Positions 17,158 through 23,825 of a stretch of DNA of 64,000 nucleotides are shown here, piece after piece. Position 1 is the first letter of the stretch. Each line of letters begins with the position of its first letter. The notes beneath the pieces were generated by a model. It had not been told where the DNA came from. It saw nothing but the letters and a program-made list of their open reading frames with translations, and searched no databases. Source of the DNA: Bifidobacterium adolescentis ATCC 15703 (GTDB lineage Bacteria; Actinomycetota; Actinomycetes; Actinomycetales; Bifidobacteriaceae); the NCBI RefSeq assembly GCF_000010425.1, contig NC_008618.1, positions 365,946-429,945 of the forward strand. Direction: 5' to 3'. Both the position numbers and the translations under genes were made by a program.

Positions 17158-17426
17158 GCGCCGAGCATATCGAAAACGTCATGGAGCATGACGATTCGCA
17201 GACCCAGTCCGAGACGCACTCCACACCCAGTTATTCCGCCACGCGGCGGACCGCACGCAAGCATAAGCGCGTGGTCCGCCAAGGTACGGAACTGTTCGAT
17301 GCCGATGGCGTCAAACTCGAACCTTCGGACGTGCTCACCAAGCGCCAACGCGAGGCGGATGACGACAAGCGCATCCTAAACGAGCTTCCGCCACATTGGG
17401 CGGTCTTCTCCGAACGCGGCCGCTGA
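17154..17426 (+). CDS. small conserved protein, third gene of the FHA-helicase operon
   Basis: This 90-residue hydrophilic protein starts at a GTG that overlaps the helicase-like stop by four bases. The N-terminus is polar and S/T-rich; a basic patch TARKHKRVVRQGTELF leads to a C-terminal part, LEPSDVLTKRQREADDDKRI and NELPPHWAVF, which looks conserved in style. I do not recognise the family. The tight overlaps suggest it works with the two upstream proteins. Confidence 0.65.
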   Translation: MSAEHIENVMEHDDSQTQSETHSTPSYSATRRTARKHKRVVRQGTELFDADGVKLEPSDVLTKRQREADDDKRILNELPPHWAVFSERGR

Positions 17427-17469
17427 TACGTCCAGCCGGGTGCCAGCTATCGATTAGGATTATCAGCCA

Positions 17470-18270
17470 TTAATTGATGGTGGCGATGACCGCACTGTAT
17501 TCCTGAACCCGCAACACGACGGCCGCCTCATTGGGCGGCATGGCGAACACCGCGATGGTATTGCCTTGCGCATCCTTAGCCGGTTTGCCGGTCAGCAGCG
17601 CTTCGGCGCAGATCGTGTGTAACTGCGCATCCACACCACCGTCCGGCATATCATTAGCCATGCCGGACGGCGTTTCCGTACCGTTCGGCATATCCGCGAC
17701 ATTCGGTGTGCCGGACTGCATCTCAGCATCTGTCATGGTGGCGCTGGAAAGTGTCACCTTGTCTCCGGGAATCAAACCGCCGGCCACACTTGCCAAACGC
17801 ACTTCGATACTCGTATGGCCCTGCGGCACAACGGGGGACGCACGGGCCATGCCCGACATAAGCACATCGTGCGCGCCGATGCCCACCTGTGCGATCAAGC
17901 CGACGGCGTCGTCAAGCGTATGGAAGGCGTTGCTCAGCGAGCCATCGCTCGGCGCCTCACGTAACTCCACGTCTTCGCGTGTGATGGCCGTGCCTTTGGC
18001 GACATTCCGCACCGCGACCACAATAGGCTGCGTGGCGATGGCTGCGCGTACGCATTGCAGCGTGGCGAATACCGTCAGGCCAGCGCACAATGCGGCGAGG
18101 AACCGATGCAGGCGTGCGTTGCTTCGTCTGGCTTCCAACGATGCGGCAGTCGAACCATGACGGTCTCGTTGCAGACGCGTCGTGCGCGCGGTCCGTCCTT
18201 CCGAAGCCGTCGATGTGCGCAAACTCGAATGTGGCCGGCGGTCCATCAAGGAATGAAAAAAGGTCATCAT
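17470..18270 (-). CDS. SAF domain protein (CpaB/RcpC-like)
   Basis: This 266-residue protein has a basic cytoplasmic N-terminus (about 1-50), one membrane helix (about 55-75) and an extracytoplasmic SAF domain beginning VVAVRNVAKGTAITREDVEL, as in CpaB/RcpC pilus-assembly proteins. A second repeat, VRLASVAGGLIPGDKVTL, is the typical RcpC continuation, interrupted by a methionine/asparagine/proline-rich insertion at about 185-215. No Flp pilus genes adjoin it, so its partner is unknown. The ATG at 18270 lies inside a perfect 26-bp palindrome; ATG 18246 would give 258 residues and avoid it. Neither has a good SD. Confidence 0.7.
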   Translation of the reverse strand: MMTFFHSLMDRRPHSSLRTSTASEGRTARTTRLQRDRHGSTAASLEARRSNARLHRFLAALCAGLTVFATLQCVRAAIATQPIVVAVRNVAKGTAITREDVELREAPSDGSLSNAFHTLDDAVGLIAQVGIGAHDVLMSGMARASPVVPQGHTSIEVRLASVAGGLIPGDKVTLSSATMTDAEMQSGTPNVADMPNGTETPSGMANDMPDGGVDAQLHTICAEALLTGKPAKDAQGNTIAVFAMPPNEAAVVLRVQEYSAVIATIN

Positions 18271-18286
18271 GCATGCATGATGACCT
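18261..18286. repeat. perfect 26-bp palindrome at the SAF gene start
   Basis: The two 13-base halves (18261-18273, 18274-18286) are exact reverse complements. On the minus strand it is followed directly by six T, giving the form of an intrinsic terminator for the upstream fmdB-like gene, yet it contains the first ATG of the SAF gene. It may be an attenuator, a terminator or an operator. Confidence 0.7.
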
Positions 18287-18354
18287 GATTGTTATGACCA
18301 CGGCAAGCGGAATCCGGGGTTGTGGTCGGAGAATGGGAGTTATCCACAATCTCC

Positions 18355-18364
18355 GGCGTGTCGC
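18355..18364 (-). promoter_or_regulatory. GCGACACGCC motif upstream of the SAF gene
   Basis: Exact copy of the recurrent motif, on the minus strand like the downstream SAF gene, and followed on that strand by an extended -10-like sequence TGTGGATAACT. Confidence 0.35.
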
Positions 18365-18385
18365 GTTGGATTCCGCGCCTGTGGG

Positions 18386-18568
18386 TCACTTGGATTTGTC
18401 GGTGCGGTAGAAGCCGGACCCCTTGAACTCGATCGGCACCGCGGAATAAACCTTGCGGACCTGCTCCTCGCCGCATTCCGGGCATACGGTAATCGGATCG
18501 TCGGTGAATGACTGCTGCTCGGTGAAGTCGTAGTTGCAGTTCTTGCAACGGTAATGGTAAGTAGGCAC
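18386..18568 (-). CDS. FmdB family zinc ribbon protein
   Basis: This 60-residue protein has two CxxC knuckles, CKNC (residues 8-11) and CPEC, expected to bind one zinc. MPTYHYRCKNCNYDF and FKGSGFYRTD are signatures of the FmdB putative regulatory family. Its function is not established. It lies near the 5-formyl-THF cyclo-ligase gene, a common actinobacterial arrangement. Confidence 0.9.
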   Translation of the reverse strand: MPTYHYRCKNCNYDFTEQQSFTDDPITVCPECGEEQVRKVYSAVPIEFKGSGFYRTDKSK

Positions 18569-18650
18569 GATATCCTCGCTTTACGCACAATCCCAAATTT
18601 CTTAACGGGACATATCCTAGTACGTTCCCTGAGACGGCCCCGCAACCGTC

Positions 18651-19271
18651 CTATCCTCGGACATCGGCATAACCATCCGGCGTGAGCACGCCGTCGACGG
18701 GAATATCATGCGGCTCATGCGGCACGGTCTCGTCGGTCGGCTCCCAAGGCCAGCAAACGGCGACCACGCGCGCGGTGCTGCTACGATGCTCCAAAGCGCG
18801 GTCGTACCAACCGCCGCCGCGCCCCAATCGGAAACCATGTTCGTCCACAGCGAACGCTGGCACAATGATCAGCTCGGCCGAAGTGAGAACTTCCGGTCCT
18901 TCCGCTGCGTTTTCCGGCTCCTGCGGGCGATGTGTGTTGATGGAACCATCAGCATTGCGCTGGTCGCGCAGATCGTCAAGACCGTTCAGCTCACTCCAGC
19001 CGACTTCCATGCCAGCACCCAGACGCGGCACCAAAACACGGCAATCCGTGTCGAACATCGCTTCGAGCAACGGCATCATCGATATTTCACTGCCCATCGA
19101 GGCGAAGGCCGCGACGGTCGATCGCGGTCGAATCAACGACGCTTCCAATGCGTGTTCGGCAAGCAGCCGTCCCGCTTCGCGACGCTGGTCGGCGGACGTC
19201 CGCTTTCGTCGTTCGATCGCAGCCGCGCGCCAATGCCGTTTCAGCTCGCGTTGTTGCTTACACATGTCCAT
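18651..19271 (-). CDS. 5-formyltetrahydrofolate cyclo-ligase
   Basis: This 206-residue enzyme (YgfA/MTHFS family) converts 5-formyl-THF to 5,10-methenyl-THF with ATP, recycling a folate storage form. The N-terminal basic helix with KQQRELKRHWRAA, the MGSEISMMPLLEAM strand and the substrate loop GFRLGRGGGWYDRAL are characteristic. The start at 19271 could be ATG 19265 instead. It is divergent from the acetyltransferase gene, with about 70 bases between. Confidence 0.92.
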   Translation of the reverse strand: MDMCKQQRELKRHWRAAAIERRKRTSADQRREAGRLLAEHALEASLIRPRSTVAAFASMGSEISMMPLLEAMFDTDCRVLVPRLGAGMEVGWSELNGLDDLRDQRNADGSINTHRPQEPENAAEGPEVLTSAELIIVPAFAVDEHGFRLGRGGGWYDRALEHRSSTARVVAVCWPWEPTDETVPHEPHDIPVDGVLTPDGYADVRG

Positions 19272-19342
19272 ATCGTTCGTTGTACCACGGTTCGATTGCG
19301 TGGAAAACGGAACATGGGGTATGGGTGGGGCACAATGGAAGG

Positions 19343-20008
19343 GTGACGATTTTGCAATCCTTGAGCGACATGATGCGTCGTCCGGGGAATAATTCCTTTG
19401 AAATGCCGGAATTCATCCAATCGCACAGCATGCGCGTCCCGGTGAGTCTGCGCCCGTTGACGGGCGCCGACTATGACGAGTGGAACGAGGTTCGCTGGCG
19501 CAACGATGCCTGGCTCAAGCCGTGGGAATCCGGCGATCCGCTGCACGGCGCGCCCATCACCTACAAGGAATGGATGAAACAACTGCGGCGCAACGAACGG
19601 GCCGGTACCGGTGCCGTGTTCGCCATCGAACAGCATGGCCGTATCGTCGGGCAGATCTCGTTGGGCGCAATCTGCTACGGCGCGATGCGTTCCGGCGTGG
19701 TCGGCTATTGGGTGGACGAGCGTTGCGCCGGGCGTGGCTACGCGCCGATGGCGGTGGCGCTGTTGGCGGATTGGGCCATGTTCGACCCGGCCGGACCTCG
19801 ACTGCATCGCATGGAAATCGACATTTTGCCGGAAAACAAGCGGTCCCGTGCCGTCGCACGCAAGGTCGGAGCAACGTTGGAGGGGGTGCGGCGCGCGTAT
19901 ATGTACGTCAACGGCCAATGGCGCGATCATGAAAGCTACGTATTGATGGCCGAGGACGTGCCAAACGGTTTCACCGCGCGTCTGATGACAGGGAATTCAC
20001 CCTCCTGA
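19343..20008 (+). CDS. rimJ: RimJ/RimL-type GNAT N-acetyltransferase
   Basis: This acetyl-CoA-dependent acetyltransferase of about 221 residues resembles enzymes that modify ribosomal-protein N-termini. SLRPLTGADYDEWNEVR opens the GNAT fold; the acetyl-CoA loop is VDERCAGRGYAPMAVALL; RMEIDILPENKRSRAVARKV and ATLEGVRRAYMYVNGQWRDH are typical RimJ C-terminal motifs. The start is uncertain: GTG 19343 may be leaderless, as a CACAAT -10-like hexamer lies just upstream; ATG 19370 is the alternative. Its place beside the cyclo-ligase and a membrane protein is like the mycobacterial rimJ locus. Confidence 0.85.
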   Translation: MTILQSLSDMMRRPGNNSFEMPEFIQSHSMRVPVSLRPLTGADYDEWNEVRWRNDAWLKPWESGDPLHGAPITYKEWMKQLRRNERAGTGAVFAIEQHGRIVGQISLGAICYGAMRSGVVGYWVDERCAGRGYAPMAVALLADWAMFDPAGPRLHRMEIDILPENKRSRAVARKVGATLEGVRRAYMYVNGQWRDHESYVLMAEDVPNGFTARLMTGNSPS

Positions 20009-20067
20009 TTCGACACGCCGGGGAGGACTCGCCTCGAATGTCGGAATGTCACCTATTCTTATGACAT

Positions 20068-21264
20068 ATGGGTTATGAATCGTTAAGCACGGTGGTCGTG
20101 CTTGCGATCGTTGTCATCCTGATGCTCATTTGGTTGCCCAGACGGACGATTAAAGGCATGAAGAGGGTGATCGAACATCGCGAGGACCGCTTTTCACCGT
20201 CGTTGCATCTGGTGGATGCCGACAGCGGAACGCGATTTTCCGATGAGACCGTCGCGGCAGCGAAAGGGGTACTGATGCAGTCCACAGAGGCGCACAAAGG
20301 CGCAACATCCGAAGAACGGATCGCGGAAATTCGCGCCCTTCGTCACGCCGCGGTCCGCAGGAGGCGCGCCATCGCCGTCTCATTGCTGACAATCACGGTC
20401 GTTGTGCTGGTCTGTGCGTTCGCACTGCACTTCAGCCCGCTGTTCGCGCTCATTCCGGCCGCGTTGCTGGCCGCGGTGCTCGCGTTGGGTGTGCGTGCGT
20501 CCAAGCAGGCCGTGGCGTGGGAGCGGAAGGTCGCCAGATACCATGCCAAGGTGAAGAAGCGTGTCGCCGCCGAACGCAAACGTGCGCAGGCGGAGCAGGC
20601 GGAACGTGCCAGACTGCGCGCGCAGGAGCTGGCCGAAGCCCGCAAGGTCGTCGACGAGCAGTTGAAGACCGATGTCGTTCCCGAGGGGGAGATTCGCCAG
20701 GCGATCGCCCGCGGCAAGGCCGATCGGGACGCCGCGGTGAAACGGCGCAAGGAAGAGATGTCTTCCAAGGAAGAGACGCAGACTGCCGAGAAGGCCGTCG
20801 ACCAGACAACCGAACGTGCGGATGCCGCGCCCGCTGACGTCAAGGAAGTGGGACTGTCCATCCACGATGAGCGAGACAATATGGCCGAAGAAGCCAAAAC
20901 CGTTGCCGTCAAGTCCACGCAGGACTTGATTTCCTTCTCGTTGGGTGCGCCTCGCGACGGTGCCGACGTTGAGGTGGATGCTCCGGAAAGCATGGAGATC
21001 AAGTCCACCAAACAAGTGGCCAAGGCCGTGCCCGTCGAAACGCCTTCCGACGAGGCTGAGCCGTTGATTCCGCCAAACGACGCAATGGGCAGCATGGATG
21101 CCGATGAGGCCGCCGCCCGCGTGGATGAGGGCGTGCACCTCAGAGAGGTCGACGTTCCGGGATTCCACGATGCCGAAGTACGTGCCGATGTGGAGGCTCC
21201 GGATGTGACTTCGGACTCCCTAGGCACCGGCCTGGAGGCCATTCTGGCCCGTCGTAGCGCCTGA
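20068..21264 (+). CDS. membrane protein with long acidic cytoplasmic tail
   Basis: This 398-residue protein has a membrane helix at residues 7-24, a loop of about 85 residues, two closely spaced hydrophobic stretches (about 106-145), then a charged coiled-coil segment (about 150-235, rich in K/E/A) and an acidic low-complexity tail. The order cyclo-ligase, RimJ acetyltransferase, this protein matches an actinobacterial locus that includes a membrane receptor for a gephyrin-like division protein (GlpR/SepX type). That relationship is inferred from synteny and topology only. A terminator follows. Confidence 0.65.
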   Translation: MGYESLSTVVVLAIVVILMLIWLPRRTIKGMKRVIEHREDRFSPSLHLVDADSGTRFSDETVAAAKGVLMQSTEAHKGATSEERIAEIRALRHAAVRRRRAIAVSLLTITVVVLVCAFALHFSPLFALIPAALLAAVLALGVRASKQAVAWERKVARYHAKVKKRVAAERKRAQAEQAERARLRAQELAEARKVVDEQLKTDVVPEGEIRQAIARGKADRDAAVKRRKEEMSSKEETQTAEKAVDQTTERADAAPADVKEVGLSIHDERDNMAEEAKTVAVKSTQDLISFSLGAPRDGADVEVDAPESMEIKSTKQVAKAVPVETPSDEAEPLIPPNDAMGSMDADEAAARVDEGVHLREVDVPGFHDAEVRADVEAPDVTSDSLGTGLEAILARRSA

Positions 21265-21289
21265 CGAAACGCTTGAACCGTTTTTTACA

Positions 21290-21321
21290 AAGCCTGGAAC
21301 CGCATGGTTTCAGGCTTTTTT
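21290..21321 (+). terminator. terminator after the membrane protein gene
   Basis: A 12-bp stem (21290-21301 with 21306-21317) closes a GCAT loop and runs into T residues. Confidence 0.9.
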
Positions 21322-21340
21322 GATAATTTCTCTCAGAGCG

Positions 21341-21367
21341 TTAGCACTCGAGTTGGCAGAGTGCTAA
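21341..21367 (+). promoter_or_regulatory. CIRCE element (HrcA operator) upstream of groES
   Basis: TTAGCACTC and GAGTGCTAA flank nine bases, matching the CIRCE consensus exactly. HrcA binding here would repress groES and relieve it on heat shock. Confidence 0.95.
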
Positions 21368-21486
21368 TAATCGCGCTAGGATAAGTCACAGCGCGAAAGG
21401 ACGACGCCGTAAGTGATCGTCAGCCTCTTGCTAGCGGGTCCCGGCGCGGTAAGTATCGATTTCTCTTTAGAAAGAGGAGGTCCACA

Positions 21487-21780
21487 GTGTCGATCTCACT
21501 CACACCGTTGGAAGACAAGATCATCGTCAAGCAGGCGGAAGCCGAGACCCAGACCGCTTCCGGTCTGTTCATTCCGGACAATGCCAAGGAGAAGCCGCAG
21601 CAGGGTGAAGTCCTGGCTGTCGGCCCGGGCCGTCGTAACGACGCCGGCGAGCGTATCCCGGTCGACGTCAAGGTCGGCGACAAGGTGCTGTACTCCAAGT
21701 ACGGCGGCACCGAGGTGCACTACCAGGGCGAGGATTACCTTATCGTCTCCGCTCGTGACATCCTGGCCATCCTCGGCTGA
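21487..21780 (+). CDS. groS: co-chaperonin GroES
   Basis: GroES (97 residues) caps the GroEL chamber. It has the opening [19 protein letters not shown], the mobile loop [19 protein letters not shown], and [15 protein letters not shown]. The GTG start has an AGAGGAGG SD. groEL does not follow; tRNA genes do, so this is a monocistronic groES under CIRCE control. Confidence 0.98.
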
Positions 21781-21798
21781 GACTAGCGCGTAGCTGTC

Positions 21799-21852
21799 GA
21801 AACCCCGTTTCCCGTATATTGCGATTTGCAAGGCTCGGGAGGCGGGGTTTCT
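21799..21852 (+). terminator. groES terminator
   Basis: AAACCCCG and CGGGGTTT form the stem base, with an internal CCCG/CGGG extension, about 20 bases after the groES stop. Confidence 0.75.
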
Positions 21853-21918
21853 GCGTTGTTCGGCGCCGATTTGCGCAAAACGTTGGAATTTCAACGATTT
21901 GCGCCGTTTTTGGCTGTC

Positions 21919-21928
21919 GCGACACGCC
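21919..21928 (+). promoter_or_regulatory. GCGACACGCC motif upstream of the tRNA operon
   Basis: Exact copy of the recurrent motif, four bases upstream of the -35 hexamer of the tRNA promoter and 38 bp upstream of its -10. Confidence 0.45.
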
Positions 21929-21932
21929 GTAT

Positions 21933-21962
21933 TTGCATAAGTCGGCCGGTCTGTGGCATACT
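21933..21962 (+). promoter_or_regulatory. promoter of the tRNA-rpmG operon
   Basis: TTGCAT (21933-21938) and CATACT (21957-21962) are spaced by 18 bp, about 40 bases upstream of tRNA-Tyr. Confidence 0.55.
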
Positions 21963-22002
21963 AAACGGGTTGCCGGTTGGGGTTCAACCAAACAGGCAGC
22001 AC

Positions 22003-22084
22003 GGCGGATTTCCCAAGCGGTCAAAGGGAACTGACTGTAAATCAGTCGCCTCGTGCTTCAGTGGTTCGAATCCACTATCCGCCA
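22003..22084 (+). tRNA. tRNA-Tyr (GTA)
   Basis: An 82-base class II tRNA with a long variable arm. GGCGGAT pairs with ATCCGCC; the anticodon loop CTGTAAA carries GTA; the T-loop is GGTTCGAATCC. CCA is not encoded. Confidence 0.95.
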
Positions 22085-22085
22085 C

Positions 22086-22158
22086 GCCTCGATAGCTCAG
22101 TGGTAGAGCACTTCCTTGGTAAAGGAAGAGGTCGTGAGTCCGATTCTCACTCGAGGCT
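22086..22158 (+). tRNA. tRNA-Thr (GGT)
   Basis: A 73-base tRNA whose acceptor GCCTCGA pairs with TCGAGGC; the anticodon loop TTGGTAA contains GGT. It starts one base after tRNA-Tyr. Confidence 0.95.
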
Positions 22159-22163
22159 CTCAT

Positions 22164-22237
22164 GGCGGGATAGCTCAGCTGGCTAGAGCGTACGACTCAT
22201 AATCGTAAGGTCAAGAGTTCGAGTCTCTTTCTCGCTA
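22164..22237 (+). tRNA. tRNA-Met (CAT)
   Basis: A 74-base tRNA with anticodon CAT in ACTCATAATCG. The acceptor pairs with two G-T wobbles. The first acceptor pair and the D-arm fit an elongator rather than an initiator tRNA; a lysidine-modified tRNA-Ile cannot be fully excluded. Confidence 0.88.
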
Positions 22238-22288
22238 CAAAGGCCGACGGAATGTCGGTATAGCAACGAACCACAAGAGGTGAACTAA

Positions 22289-22459
22289 ATGGCAAGCAAG
22301 AGCGCCGACATTCGTCCGGGCATCACGCTGGCATGCACCGAGTGCAAGGAGCGTAACTACATCACGACGAAGAACCGCCGTAACACGCCGGATCGTCTTG
22401 AGCTCAAGAAGTTCTGCTCCCGCTGCGGCAAGCAGACCGTGCATCGCGAGACCCGCTGA
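22289..22459 (+). CDS. rpmG: 50S ribosomal protein L33
   Basis: This 56-residue protein reads [19 protein letters not shown] at its start. Two CxxC pairs (C16/C19 and C43/C46) form a zinc ribbon, so this is the zinc-dependent (C+) form, sometimes exchanged for a C- paralogue under zinc limitation. AAGAGGTG serves as SD. It is the last gene of the tRNA-Tyr-Thr-Met transcript; a terminator follows 17 bases later. Confidence 0.95.
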
Positions 22460-22476
22460 GCGGAATCAAGCTTTCG

Positions 22477-22504
22477 AAACCCGACCAATTTGGTCGGGTT
22501 TTTT
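22477..22504 (+). terminator. rpmG terminator
   Basis: AAACCCGACC and GGTCGGGTTT form a ten-base stem over a five-base loop and are followed by T residues. Confidence 0.92.
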
Positions 22505-22520
22505 GTTACTCTGGAGCGTT

Positions 22521-23720
22521 ATGACTAGTTTTGCAGATCTCACCACCATCGGTGTGGGCGGTCCTATCGCCACTTTCCTGGAACCGACCACGCGCGTCGG
22601 CGTCATCGAAGCTGTTGAGGAAGCCGATTCCCAAGGACTGCCATTGTGCGTGATCGGCGGCGGATCCAACATGCTCGTATCCGACACGCCGTTCGAAGGC
22701 GTGGTGGTCCGCGATGCGAGACGCTCCATCGGCGTGTTGGATGAGGCGGCTCCGGTCGAGGATGATGGGCGTGTCGTCCACGTGAACGCCGAAGCCGGCT
22801 GCAACTGGGATGATTTCGTCGATTACTGCGTCCGACTTGGACTGGAAGGCGTCGAAGGCTTGTCCGGCATTCCTGGCACCGTCGGCGCGTCGGTCGTGCA
22901 GAACATCGGCGCGTACGGTCAGGAGGTCGCCACCAGCGTCGACAGCGTCGAGGTTTGGGATCGTAAGGAACGTGCGGTAAAGGCGTTGCGCAACGATCAG
23001 CTCGCCTTCGGCTACCGCATGAGCGCGCTGAAAGCCAGCATGTACAGCGCTCCGGCGACTCCGGCCGCGGAATTTTTCCCGACGCCGCGATACGTGGTGC
23101 TGTCCGTCACGTTCGCGTTGCGGCACAGCGATACGGGCGTGGTCGGTTACGGTCAGCTCGCCAAGGCGTTGGACGTCGCCGTGGGCGATCGCATGAACAC
23201 CGCGGACATCCGCAACGCGGTGCTGAAGGTGCGTGCGGCTAAAGGCATGCTGGAAGACGCGCATCGCTATGCGTCGCCGGCCATGCAGGGCACCAAGAAG
23301 ACGAATCTGGTCGATGTCGCTCTTGAATCGCAATCCAAGCAGAACGGCGATGACGGTCCGGACTTCAACCGCCATAGCTGCGGCAGCTTCTTCATGAACC
23401 CGATTCTCACGCCACAGCAGGCCGAGACGCTTCCCGAAGACGCGCCGCGCTTCGACGCGGCATTGCCGGGCGGCGGGCAGGGCGTCAAGACCTCCGCGGC
23501 CTGGCTCATCGACCATGCCGGCTTCCATAAGGGGTTCAAAATCAACGAAAACGCTCCGGCTGGCCTGTCCACGCTGCATACGTTGGCGTTGACCAATCGT
23601 GGGGGAGCATCAGCCGAAGATATCGCCCGCCTCGCCAAAACCGTGCAGGACGGCGTCGAGGCCGCGTTCGGCATCCGACTGGTGCCCGAGCCGGTCGTCA
23701 TCGGTATGAATCTTAAATAG
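22521..23720 (+). CDS. murB: UDP-N-acetylenolpyruvoylglucosamine reductase
   Basis: MurB (399 residues) reduces the enolpyruvyl group of UDP-GlcNAc-enolpyruvate with NADPH to form UDP-MurNAc for peptidoglycan. FAD-binding motifs VIGGGSNMLVSD and GLEGVEGLSGIPGTVGAS are clear, with GAYGQEV, FGYRMS, the catalytic serine in SCGSFFMNP, and the C-terminal AAWLIDHAGFHKG. The ATG at 22521 lies only 17 bases after the rpmG terminator, so a leaderless or very short-leader transcript is likely. It is longer than the E. coli enzyme, as usual for actinobacteria. Confidence 0.95.
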   Translation: MTSFADLTTIGVGGPIATFLEPTTRVGVIEAVEEADSQGLPLCVIGGGSNMLVSDTPFEGVVVRDARRSIGVLDEAAPVEDDGRVVHVNAEAGCNWDDFVDYCVRLGLEGVEGLSGIPGTVGASVVQNIGAYGQEVATSVDSVEVWDRKERAVKALRNDQLAFGYRMSALKASMYSAPATPAAEFFPTPRYVVLSVTFALRHSDTGVVGYGQLAKALDVAVGDRMNTADIRNAVLKVRAAKGMLEDAHRYASPAMQGTKKTNLVDVALESQSKQNGDDGPDFNRHSCGSFFMNPILTPQQAETLPEDAPRFDAALPGGGQGVKTSAAWLIDHAGFHKGFKINENAPAGLSTLHTLALTNRGGASAEDIARLAKTVQDGVEAAFGIRLVPEPVVIGMNLK

Positions 23721-23825
23721 CGTCACGCACGCCGTCAATGTGACGAAAACGACTTATACTTGCGCCTTGTGCTCTAGAAGGTGGAGCGTGAAACCGCGCG
23801 GGCGGAAAGAAGAGAAGGACGAGAC

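Noticed and set aside
21241-21790. A groESL operon
   Set aside because: Although CIRCE and groES are present, the sequence after groES is a terminator and tRNA genes; groEL is not in the window.
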